This document shows positions 26,185 through 33,689 of a stretch of DNA of 64,000 nt, piece after piece (position 1 is the stretch's first letter; each line of letters starts with the position of its first letter). A model generated the notes under the pieces. That model worked only from the letters and a program-made list of their open reading frames with translations. It ran no database searches and was not told the origin of the DNA. Origin of the DNA: an uncultured Eubacteriales bacterium (GTDB lineage: Bacteria > Bacillota > Clostridia > Oscillospirales > CAG-382); the NCBI GenBank assembly GCA_934444645.1, contig CAKSCV010000001.1, forward strand, positions 124,001-188,000, given 5' to 3'. The position numbers and the translations under genes are program-made.

Positions 26185-28509
26185 ATGAAAAACACTGCCA
26201 TTCATGCGCTGTGCCGCAAAGGAACAGCGTATGCTCCGCGTCTGAAAACCGACGTGCTTTTCCAAATGCCGGCAGGCTCCATTAACTGCAAGGGCATGGC
26301 GGATCGCTCGGCTCGCCTCATTCAGGATGAGTTTTTGATCAATGCCGATACCTGGCGTATGTTTGTCGAACAGTACCGCACCTTCCCTGATGATCAAAAT
26401 CTCGGCTGGAAGTGCGAATACTGGGGCAAAATGATGCGCGGCTCGGTCTTTACCTATGAGTATACCAAGGATGAGGTTCTGTACGATACGCTTGTCGGAA
26501 CGGTTCTTGATATGCTTTCCGCCCAACAGTCGGACGGACGCTTCTCCACGTACAGCGTGGATAAGGAATTTGACGGCTGGGATCTTTGGGGACGCAAATA
26601 TATCCTTTTGGGCTTTGAATACTTCCTTGATATCTGCAAGGATGAACGCCTTGCCAGCCGTATCATCGAAGCCATCTGCCGCCATGCAGACTATATCATG
26701 GCGCACGTCGGCCGCGAGGAAGACGGCAAGAAGCTCATCACCAAATGTACACGCAACTGGCTCGGCCTTAACTCCAGCTCGATCCTTGAGCCGTATATGC
26801 GCTTATACAACATCACCGGCGAAAAGAAATACTTCGACTATGCGACTTATATCGTCGAATGCGGCGGTGTGTCCGAAGGCAATGTTTTTGAAATGGCCTA
26901 TGAGGATAAGCTCGACCCGTATGAATACCGCACCAACAAGGCATATGAAATGATGAGCTGCTTCGAAGGGCTTCTTGAATACTACCGCGTGACCGGTATC
27001 GAAAAGTATAAGACGGCAGTCGTCAACTTTGCAAAGCGCGTTATGAATTCCGATATCACCATCATCGGCTGCTCGGGCTGTACGCACGAATTGTTCGATA
27101 ATTCCGCAAAGAACCAGCTTCGTACCGATTATTACGGCATTATGCAGGAAACCTGCGTCACTGTCACGTGGATGAAATACTGCAACCAGCTGCTGTCCAT
27201 CACGGGCGATGTTGCCTTTGCCGACGCCATCGAGCTTTCGGCGTATAACGCTATGCTCGGCGCGGTCAACTCCTATAAGATCAAGGGTGTGCTTGTCGGC
27301 TTCCCGTTTGACAGCTACAGCCCGCTTATGTATGGCACGCGCGCCCGTTCAACCGGCGGCTTCCAGGTCATGAAGCAAGGCTATTACGGCTGCTGCGCCT
27401 GCATCGGCGCGGCCGGAACGGCGCTCATTCCGCTCTCTTCGGCCATGCTTGCCAAGGACGGCGTTTGCATGAACCTGTATCTGCCGGGCAAGATCCATAC
27501 CGAAACGCCCGACGGACGCGCTTTGACGATCGATGTCGATACGGAATATCCGGCTTGCGGCAAGGTGAAGATGACGCTTAACGGCGCCGCCGGCGAAAGC
27601 TTCAAATTTACCGTCCGCATTCCGTCGTTCTGCAAGTATGCCACCGTTTCGGTTGGCGGCGAAACACCGGTGAATGCCGCAAACGGTTATTATACCATCG
27701 AACGTGCCTGGGAAGATGGGGATGTGATCGAACTCGACCTTGACGTGCGCGTGCGCACCTACCGCCGCGACGGCAACAGCATTCACGCAAAGGATTTTGT
27801 CGCTCTGTACAAGGGTCCGGTCGTTCTGGCACGTGACGCAAGACTCGGCGAAAAGATCGATATCCCGGTGGATATCGCCGAGGATGCCGACGGCTTTGTG
27901 GAGGTAAAACCCACCAAGACCGCACACTTTGATGTGAACATGGAATATGCCGTACCCATGAAGGACGGCTCGTTCATCACCGTGATCGATTATGCCAGTG
28001 CCGGAAAGACCTGGAACAAGGATTCGGTCATGACCGCATGGATGGCAACCAAGAATTATTGGAGCGTCGATTTGTCCAAGCCCGTTTACTTAAACTGCAT
28101 GACACACTGCAACCCGGATTATTGCACGGTGGACGAGGAAAATTCTCTCCATGGCGAGCAGTCGAATGAAAAGCGCGATATCTTTACGTTCGAAGAAACC
28201 GGCGACGGCTATTACTATATCCGTTCGACCGACGGAAGATATCTCACCTTAAAGGGCGAAAACGCCGACGATACGGCTTACTTTACCGAAAAGCTGGATT
28301 GTGACTGCCAGAAGTGGCAGATCCGCCCGTTCGTGCAGAACCGCTATGAGATCCTTCACAAAACGACCGGCTGCCATCTGTGGCGCATTTTCGGCTCGCC
28401 CAAGTACCGTCTGTATGCGCTTGACCCGGGAACCGACAAGAGATTCGACGTCTACGTCCCGTCGGTCAACATTTCGGTCAATGCCATGTTCCTTATCGAA
28501 AACGCATAA
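26185..28509 (+). CDS. GH127-type (DUF1680) beta-L-arabinofuranosidase-like protein with C-terminal beta-trefoil-like domain
   Basis: 774 residues from ATG 26185 (AAAGGA upstream). An (alpha/alpha)6 barrel with the family's Cys-rich motif GCCACIGAAG, which holds the Zn-bound nucleophile cysteine in characterised members, and an upstream ETCVTVTWMKY stretch carrying the partner Glu. A beta-sandwich follows. The last ~110 residues (GDGYYYIRSTDGRYLTL..., CQKWQI) look like a ricin/RICIN-like lectin domain, an addition to the usual ~640-residue length. Probable substrate: terminal beta-L-arabinofuranosides from plant glycans. No signal peptide. Confidence 0.85.
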   Translation: MKNTAIHALCRKGTAYAPRLKTDVLFQMPAGSINCKGMADRSARLIQDEFLINADTWRMFVEQYRTFPDDQNLGWKCEYWGKMMRGSVFTYEYTKDEVLYDTLVGTVLDMLSAQQSDGRFSTYSVDKEFDGWDLWGRKYILLGFEYFLDICKDERLASRIIEAICRHADYIMAHVGREEDGKKLITKCTRNWLGLNSSSILEPYMRLYNITGEKKYFDYATYIVECGGVSEGNVFEMAYEDKLDPYEYRTNKAYEMMSCFEGLLEYYRVTGIEKYKTAVVNFAKRVMNSDITIIGCSGCTHELFDNSAKNQLRTDYYGIMQETCVTVTWMKYCNQLLSITGDVAFADAIELSAYNAMLGAVNSYKIKGVLVGFPFDSYSPLMYGTRARSTGGFQVMKQGYYGCCACIGAAGTALIPLSSAMLAKDGVCMNLYLPGKIHTETPDGRALTIDVDTEYPACGKVKMTLNGAAGESFKFTVRIPSFCKYATVSVGGETPVNAANGYYTIERAWEDGDVIELDLDVRVRTYRRDGNSIHAKDFVALYKGPVVLARDARLGEKIDIPVDIAEDADGFVEVKPTKTAHFDVNMEYAVPMKDGSFITVIDYASAGKTWNKDSVMTAWMATKNYWSVDLSKPVYLNCMTHCNPDYCTVDEENSLHGEQSNEKRDIFTFEETGDGYYYIRSTDGRYLTLKGENADDTAYFTEKLDCDCQKWQIRPFVQNRYEILHKTTGCHLWRIFGSPKYRLYALDPGTDKRFDVYVPSVNISVNAMFLIENA

Positions 28510-28531
28510 ACGCATAAACGAAAATTCTTCC

Positions 28532-28567
28532 AAGCCGTGTGCCGATACTCCGACACACGGCTTTTTT
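28532..28567 (+). terminator. Intrinsic terminator after the GH127 gene
   Basis: Perfect 10-bp stem AAGCCGTGTG (28532-28541) with CACACGGCTT (28554-28563), then a T-run. Confidence 0.92.
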
Positions 28568-28676
28568 ATCGAAATTGCCGTTATTCGGACACCAAACAAC
28601 ACCTTCCTGCATACACTACAACAAAAGCAAGCGGCTTTTGTCAGTTTGCTTTCAAACCAAATAGGAGGTCTGTTAA

Positions 28677-29600
28677 ATGTCTGAAAAAAATAATTCTTCG
28701 CTGTGCGGCTGCTTCGGCATCGGCGGCACCGGAACCAATACGGATAAATCGACGTGCATCAACGTTGATAAAATATACGATTCGGCAAGAGACAAGGACT
28801 GCATCGAGGATTTGAGAGTGTTTGTCGATCAGAACGGGCAATCCGCCATCGACCATGCCACCAATCTCCGCTGCAAATGCGCAGACGTTATCTGGGCGAA
28901 CATAGTCGTAAGCGATGTGGCGTTCAACCGCGGGTATTACGCCGTGGATATCCGATTCTATTTCCGTATCTGCTTTGAGGCGACCATTCCGTATGCACCG
29001 GCACAGGAATTCTGCGGCATCGCCGTGTACGACAAGCAGGTCATTATGTTCGGCAGTGAAGGGAATGTCGGTGTTTTCACGTCGGATTTCTGCAACAACA
29101 ATATGCCCGGCGTACCGCCTGTCGCTTACAGCACCAATCTTCCTAAGGTCGTTTTGGAGGTTGCCACTCCCATCTGCCTTTCGGTGAAGCTTGTGGACAG
29201 AACCTGCCGGTGCGGCGTATGCTGCTGCTCGCCGAATCAGGTTCCGGAAAGTGTTTGTAATGCCTGCGGCGTTGTTCCGTGCGACGAAAACGGCATGAAG
29301 TGTCTGTATGTCACACTGGGACTCTTCTCCATGATCCGGATGCAGCGTCCGGTGTCGCTTGTCATCAACGCGGCTGACTATTGCATTCCCGATAAAAACA
29401 GCAATGTTCTTTCGGAAACCGATCCGTGCTCGGTGTTCAACAACATGAGCTTTCCGACCTGCGAATTCTATCCGCCGTCGCTCGGCGGCGCGATTTCAAG
29501 CGGTATTGCCGGTTCGAATGATACCTGCAATCCTTCGGATGTCCTCGGCGAAACAACCGCTTCAACCGCCAAAAGCTGCTTTAACAAACGCTGCCAATAA
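28677..29600 (+). CDS. Cysteine-rich conserved protein, possible spore-coat component
   Basis: 307 residues with about 25 cysteines, including CRCGVCCC and CNAC. AGGAGG lies 9-10 bp before the ATG. The N-terminus contains CINVDKIYDSARDKDCIEDL, then a predicted beta-rich domain (VAFNRGYYAVDIRFYFRICFEA). Proteins with a 'VYDS-RDKDC-EDLRV' motif occur, from general knowledge, in many spore-forming Clostridia without firm function. No signal peptide or membrane helix, which together with the cysteine content fits a cross-linked mother-cell coat or a cytoplasmic particle protein. The coat role is inference only. Confidence 0.6.
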   Translation: MSEKNNSSLCGCFGIGGTGTNTDKSTCINVDKIYDSARDKDCIEDLRVFVDQNGQSAIDHATNLRCKCADVIWANIVVSDVAFNRGYYAVDIRFYFRICFEATIPYAPAQEFCGIAVYDKQVIMFGSEGNVGVFTSDFCNNNMPGVPPVAYSTNLPKVVLEVATPICLSVKLVDRTCRCGVCCCSPNQVPESVCNACGVVPCDENGMKCLYVTLGLFSMIRMQRPVSLVINAADYCIPDKNSNVLSETDPCSVFNNMSFPTCEFYPPSLGGAISSGIAGSNDTCNPSDVLGETTASTAKSCFNKRCQ

Positions 29601-29737
29601 GCATAACGCCTTTTCTGCTCTTTTTCGTCGAGCCGCGGCCTTTTGCCGCGGCTTGCCTCTTTGCCTGTGTGCGCCGCCCGTGAGAACCGAAAAAATGCAT
29701 TTTTTTACCGTTTTTTCAAAAAATAACCGATAACCGA

Positions 29738-29766
29738 TTGACAAATCTGAAAAAACATGGTATGAT
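29738..29766 (+). promoter_or_regulatory. Strong sigma-A promoter P1
   Basis: TTGACA (29738-29743), 17-bp spacer, TATGAT (29761-29766); leader of about 210 nt to the next start. Confidence 0.8.
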
Positions 29767-29857
29767 TGTAAATAGCAGAAGGCAGGGAATGTGTGCAACA
29801 TTCACGAAAACGAGCGTCAAATCACCGTATCGTTATTCAAAAATTCACATAATCCTG

Positions 29858-29885
29858 TTGAAATTCCGTGTCAAAAGCGTATAAT
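29858..29885 (+). promoter_or_regulatory. Sigma-A promoter P2
   Basis: TTGAAA (29858-29863), 16-bp spacer, TATAAT (29880-29885); nested downstream of P1, leader about 90 nt. Confidence 0.65.
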
Positions 29886-29982
29886 AATATATCGTGATTG
29901 TACGATGTGCAAATGTCGGTTTTACGCTGCTTTTTTGTGTAAAAATCCTGCCGTGTGCGTCCTTTAAGGGAGAAGTGGACAA

Positions 29983-30621
29983 ATGAACGATACCAAACCG
30001 CAAACCTTGGCAAAAAAAATCGAAAACCTTTGGTATCATAAAAAGTATGTCATTCTTGCCATACTTGCCGCCTTAATTATGGTCGGTTTTGCGCTTGCCC
30101 AATCCCTCTCCAAAAAGACACCGGATATTTCGGTCTATCATATCTCACAGATCGGGCTAACTGCCTCGTCGCAGGATAATTTTCGCGAAAGCATGAAGCT
30201 TATCGCCAAAGATTATAACGGCGACGGCACGGTTAATATCGATTTCAAAGAGGAAGTATATATTCCGGAAATGATAAATTCCAGTCCGAATGAGCTTTCC
30301 TCTTCCGATAAGTTCAATTTGGAGCTTGCGATGGGCGATTGCGTGATCTATATCATGGACGAGTCCTTCTATCGCGGCAATAAGCAATATATGTGCGATT
30401 TGGAGGATGTGCTCGGCTACCTGCCGGACATGGCTTACGATGACCGTGCGTTTCTGCTTTCGGCACTCCCGGCGTATAAAACCGTTCCGGGATTACGTGA
30501 TTTCGACCCGAATTCCTATCTTTGCCTGCGTCAAAAACGCGTCGGCATGAAGGATTCCGTGTACGATGCTCATGTGGATTTTTTCAAACGGTTGGTCGAA
30601 TTCATCGAGTTTGACGGCTGA
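29983..30621 (+). CDS. Membrane-anchored protein of unknown function
   Basis: 212 residues. A short cytoplasmic N-terminus (KKIENLWYHKKY) leads into one membrane helix (about residues 25-42), and the remaining ~165 residues are outside. That part has a mixed alpha/beta look (DISVYHISQIG..., MGDCVIYIMDESFYRG) similar in feel to extracytoplasmic binding domains. No known family recognised. Followed at 29 bp by an MBL-fold gene, so likely co-transcribed from P1/P2. Confidence 0.8.
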   Translation: MNDTKPQTLAKKIENLWYHKKYVILAILAALIMVGFALAQSLSKKTPDISVYHISQIGLTASSQDNFRESMKLIAKDYNGDGTVNIDFKEEVYIPEMINSSPNELSSSDKFNLELAMGDCVIYIMDESFYRGNKQYMCDLEDVLGYLPDMAYDDRAFLLSALPAYKTVPGLRDFDPNSYLCLRQKRVGMKDSVYDAHVDFFKRLVEFIEFDG

Positions 30622-30650
30622 TGCCGCCGTACATCGCGGAAGGAAACAAC

Positions 30651-31421
30651 ATGACTGATACATTTCTGTTCTGCGGAACGGGCGCGGCGGATTATGCCGC
30701 ACCGGAAGAGGGAAAAGAATTCCGCAAAAACACGCATTCTCTTTTGAATGATTTCATATTATTTGATATAGGCGGCATGACCTATCGCTTTGAAGACGAT
30801 GCTGTTTTGCAAGCACGTTTTGCAAAGGTGCAGCACGTGCTTGTCACGCATACGCACAGTGACCATTTTTCGCCGCAGGCGTTGGAACGCTTGGCAGAGG
30901 ATAACGGTCATATCTGCGTATACATAGATGCAAACGCCGCTTGTCTTGTTCCGCAAAACGACCGTATCACCGTGGTTCCTGTTTCCGACGGACAAACCGT
31001 TCGGTTTGACGGCTATACGGTTCATGTTCTTTCTTCCAATCACCAGGGCGATCTGCCCGAAGAGCATACTCACCATTATGCGGTGGATACGCCCTCCGGC
31101 AAAACGCTGTTCTACGGCCTTGACGGCGCGTGGCTCAAAATGGATGAAGGAAATTTTCTTAGAAAACACCCGGCGGATTTGATGATTCTCGATGCCACAA
31201 GCGGCGTGTCGAACGATTATCGGTCGTTTGAACATAATACAACCGATATGCTTCGGGTGCTTGTTCCGGCTATCCGCGCCAACAAAATGGTAAAACCGGA
31301 CGGCGTGATTTTCGCCGATCATCTTGCGCGAACCCTGTATCCCGGTCATACAGCCGCGTCGGCACTGCTTTCGGAAATCGGAATGCAGACCGCTTACGAC
31401 GGCTTATGGATAGAATTTTAA
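30651..31421 (+). CDS. MBL-fold metallo-hydrolase
   Basis: 256 residues from ATG 30651 (AAGGA at 6-7 bp). Metal-binding motif THTHSDHFSP with further His residues in SNHQGD and FADHLAR. The N-terminus FLFCGTGAADYAAP resembles PhnP-like phosphodiesterases, which hydrolyse cyclic phosphate esters or act on nucleotides. Exact substrate unknown. Downstream of a membrane-anchored protein of unknown role. Confidence 0.82.
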   Translation: MTDTFLFCGTGAADYAAPEEGKEFRKNTHSLLNDFILFDIGGMTYRFEDDAVLQARFAKVQHVLVTHTHSDHFSPQALERLAEDNGHICVYIDANAACLVPQNDRITVVPVSDGQTVRFDGYTVHVLSSNHQGDLPEEHTHHYAVDTPSGKTLFYGLDGAWLKMDEGNFLRKHPADLMILDATSGVSNDYRSFEHNTTDMLRVLVPAIRANKMVKPDGVIFADHLARTLYPGHTAASALLSEIGMQTAYDGLWIEF

Positions 31422-31554
31422 CCGTAAGGAGGATGAAAACGAGATAACAGTCCTTTGAAACCCGAAAGTGTTCCTTTCATTTTTCCGACTATGTCAGACT
31501 TGCTTGCCGTACGTTTCGCAGGTTCTGTCTGCCATAAATTGATTCACATCAAAA

Positions 31555-31618
31555 TTGCAAAAATTTGCAAAGGAGGAAAATGCATCGGACACAAAGCTCC
31601 GATGTATACTTATCATGA
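31555..31618 (+). promoter_or_regulatory. Unusual translation-initiation region: palindrome, AGGAGG, 12-codon leader ORF and stem-loop
   Basis: TTGCAAA-AA-TTTGCAA (31555-31570) is a perfect inverted repeat touching AGGAGG (31571-31576). The only start close to that site is ATG 31580, opening a 12-codon frame that stops at 31616-31618 and overlaps the ATG of the next gene as ATGA. A stem-loop CATCGGA (31583-31589)/TCCGATG (31598-31604) lies inside this frame. Translational coupling or structural control is inference. Confidence 0.55.
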
Positions 31619-32835
31619 AAAAGTTTTTATCTCTCGCACTTGCAACTGTAGCTGTTCTTGCAACCGCTTCGATCGCTGCATACGCAGAAGCTCCGAAGGC
31701 TGCGGACTTCAAGGCTAACAACGGCTTCTTCATTTATGAAGGTAAGCAGAATAAGACCGATGTTCAGGATCCGGCAGATCTTTCGGATACCGATAAGGGT
31801 CTTAAGATCGTTCACGGCGGTTACTACTCCAGCGGCGAAAACTGCGGCGGTGTGGTTTCTAACGAAAAGTATGACTTGAACGGCTTCGAAGCTACCGTGT
31901 ACTTTGAAAAGGCACCGGAAGTTACGACCGATACCGACTGCTGGGTAGCTATGGACTTCCTCGCAGCTCCGCGCGCTTTCTACACCGGCGACTTCAACGT
32001 TGAAACCGGTAACCAGGGTATGCTCGATCTCATCCGTTTCGGCAAACCTTATATCGAAGTTTACGAAGGCATCACCGGCTTTGGCCAGGTTTACAACTCT
32101 CAGGGCGTTGACGCTTCTACCAACGAAATGTTCTCCATCAAGAACGATACCACCCTCACCGTTAAGATTGCCCGCAACGAAGACGGCACCTACAAGATGA
32201 CCTATGCCCGCGAAGGCTTCGAAGATTTCGAACTTCCGTATGCATTCCCGATGAACGATGTGTTCCCGGACGGCAAGGCTTACTTCAGCGTTATCGCAAG
32301 CTGCGAAATCGCTCCGGCTGACGGTTGGACCTACTACATCACCGATGTTAAGAACGGCGTTGAAATGTCTGCAGAAGAAATCGCTGCTATCGCTAAGGCT
32401 AAGGAAGAAGCTGAACTTGCACAAAAGGTTGAAGAAGCTACCAAGGAAGTTACCAAGGCTGAAGAAAAGGCAACCGAAGCTATGGCAAAGGCTGAAGAGG
32501 CCGGTTCCGAAGATGCTAAGGCTAAGGCTCAAGAAGCTCTCGACGCAATCGCTGCCGCTAAGGCCGCTATTGAAGAGAACAACTTCGACGAAGCTTATAC
32601 GCAGAGCGATCTCGCAAGAGACTGCGCTAAGGAAGCGAACGACCTCTCCAAGGAAGCAGCTAAGGCTTCTGACGGTGAAAAGGCCGAAGATAACAAGAAA
32701 GACAACGAAAACACCGAAAACAATGACCAGAAGGTTGAAAGCAAGGGCAACAGCACTTGGATCATCATCCTCATCGCTGTCGTTGTCGTCGTTGTTATCG
32801 TAGTAATCGTTGTTGCTACCAAGAAAAAGAAATAA
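31615..32835 (+). CDS. Secreted, tail-anchored protein with Ala/Glu/Lys coiled coil
   Basis: 406 residues: signal peptide (MKKFLSLALATVAVLA, cut near AYAEA), a ~240-residue beta-type domain (with a CBM-like feel), a heptad-rich coiled coil rich in AKAEEA repeats (about 255-350), an acidic/Asn-rich linker (DNKKDNENTENND) and a C-terminal membrane helix of Ile/Val ending in KKKK. This is a surface protein held by its C-terminus with the positive tail inside. Codon use favours GCT, AAG and GAA more than its neighbours, suggesting high expression. Function unknown. A strong terminator follows. Confidence 0.85.
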   Translation: MKKFLSLALATVAVLATASIAAYAEAPKAADFKANNGFFIYEGKQNKTDVQDPADLSDTDKGLKIVHGGYYSSGENCGGVVSNEKYDLNGFEATVYFEKAPEVTTDTDCWVAMDFLAAPRAFYTGDFNVETGNQGMLDLIRFGKPYIEVYEGITGFGQVYNSQGVDASTNEMFSIKNDTTLTVKIARNEDGTYKMTYAREGFEDFELPYAFPMNDVFPDGKAYFSVIASCEIAPADGWTYYITDVKNGVEMSAEEIAAIAKAKEEAELAQKVEEATKEVTKAEEKATEAMAKAEEAGSEDAKAKAQEALDAIAAAKAAIEENNFDEAYTQSDLARDCAKEANDLSKEAAKASDGEKAEDNKKDNENTENNDQKVESKGNSTWIIILIAVVVVVVIVVIVVATKKKK

Positions 32836-32870
32836 GAATCGCCGAAAAACGGTAATTCTTAATTGACAGA

Positions 32871-32912
32871 AGAAAGCAATATGATGTACGGCACATATTG
32901 CTTTCTTTTTTT
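32871..32912 (+). terminator. Strong intrinsic terminator
   Basis: Perfect 13-bp stem AGAAAGCAATATG (32871-32883) with CATATTGCTTTCT (32894-32906), then seven T. Confidence 0.95.
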
Positions 32913-32942
32913 ATGCTTTTGTGGAGATTTTGCTTTTTTTCT

Positions 32943-32950
32943 CATATACT
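32943..32950 (+). promoter_or_regulatory. Candidate mother-cell sigma (-10) element for yunB
   Basis: CATATACT matches the sigma-E -10 consensus (cATAcAnT) and is identical to the octamer upstream of cotJA. No convincing -35 was found. Confidence 0.35.
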
Positions 32951-32982
32951 GCAATAGCCTGTTTCGAAAGAAGGGGAGCTTG

Positions 32983-33624
32983 GTGCGCAAAATCCGGCGC
33001 AGACGCATGTTTCGTTTTTGGATGTGCCTTTTGTTTTTCTTCGGCTGCCTGCTTGGCGGTTTTTTGCTGTTTGAAGCGTATTTTGCCGCCATCGTCCGCG
33101 ATACCGCCGAAACAGCCGTGAAAGCCAAAGCGGCTTATATCATCAACGACGCCATAGCCGAACAGACAGCAAAAGATAAAATTACCTATGACAGTCTTGT
33201 TACCTTTGAAAAGGACAATAACGGCGGCATTACGGCACTCAAAACCAACACAACCGCCATCAACCGCTTCAAAAGTGCGCTGTCGCTTGCTATCGTAAAC
33301 GCCTTGGAACAAACAGAGGCTGTCGGCTTTGAGATTCCTCTCGGCACCATATTGCAAAGCGAGCTTGCCGCCGGGAAAGGGCCGAAAGTGCGCGTACACA
33401 TCCTTCCGATCGGCACGGTCGAAACCCATGTCAAAAACAGCATTGAGTCTGCCGGGATCAATCAATCCTGTCACCGCATCTATATTTGTGTTCGCGCGGA
33501 GCTTGTGGTGGTGACGGCGGCAACGCGCCAAACGACCTTTGCGGAAACCGAGGTATGTATTGCCGAAACCGTGGTGGTCGGCAATGTGCCGGGGTATTAT
33601 GCGGATATCGATTTGTTAAAATAG
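32983..33624 (+). CDS. yunB: Sporulation protein YunB
   Basis: 213 residues from GTG 32983 (AGGGGAG about 6 bp upstream). A basic N-terminus (RKIRRRRMFRFWM) precedes one membrane helix (CLLFFFGCLLGGFLLFEAY), then the extracytoplasmic domain with KAKAAYIINDAI, ITALKTNTTAINRFK, PLGTILQSELAAGKGPKV and a C-terminal VPGYYADI, which fit the YunB family of sporulation proteins. In Bacillus it is expressed in the mother cell under sigma-E. Frames reaching further upstream cross the preceding terminator and are rejected. Confidence 0.88.
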   Translation: MRKIRRRRMFRFWMCLLFFFGCLLGGFLLFEAYFAAIVRDTAETAVKAKAAYIINDAIAEQTAKDKITYDSLVTFEKDNNGGITALKTNTTAINRFKSALSLAIVNALEQTEAVGFEIPLGTILQSELAAGKGPKVRVHILPIGTVETHVKNSIESAGINQSCHRIYICVRAELVVVTAATRQTTFAETEVCIAETVVVGNVPGYYADIDLLK

Positions 33625-33630
33625 AGCTGA

Positions 33631-33663
33631 AAAGAGGACGGAGTGCTTGCTTCCGTCCTCTTT
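33631..33663. terminator. Bidirectional terminator
   Basis: Perfect 12-bp stem AAAGAGGACGGA (33631-33642) with TCCGTCCTCTTT (33652-33663) between convergent genes. Confidence 0.9.
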
Positions 33664-33689
33664 CGTGGTGTATGTATTTTCGAACCGTG

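Larger units (their letters stand above)
29601..29982. other. Intergenic with two promoters and a weak hairpin
   Basis: A GC-rich stem AGCCGCGG (29631-29638) with CCGCGGCT (29646-29653) follows the Cys-rich gene but lacks a T-run. Two promoters for the downstream genes lie at 29738 and 29858. No gene seen. Confidence 0.6.

Noticed and set aside
28621..28641. Hairpin ACAAAAGC/GGCTTTTGT upstream of the Cys-rich gene as a terminator
   Set aside because: No T-run follows it, and the real terminator of the GH127 gene is at 28532-28567.
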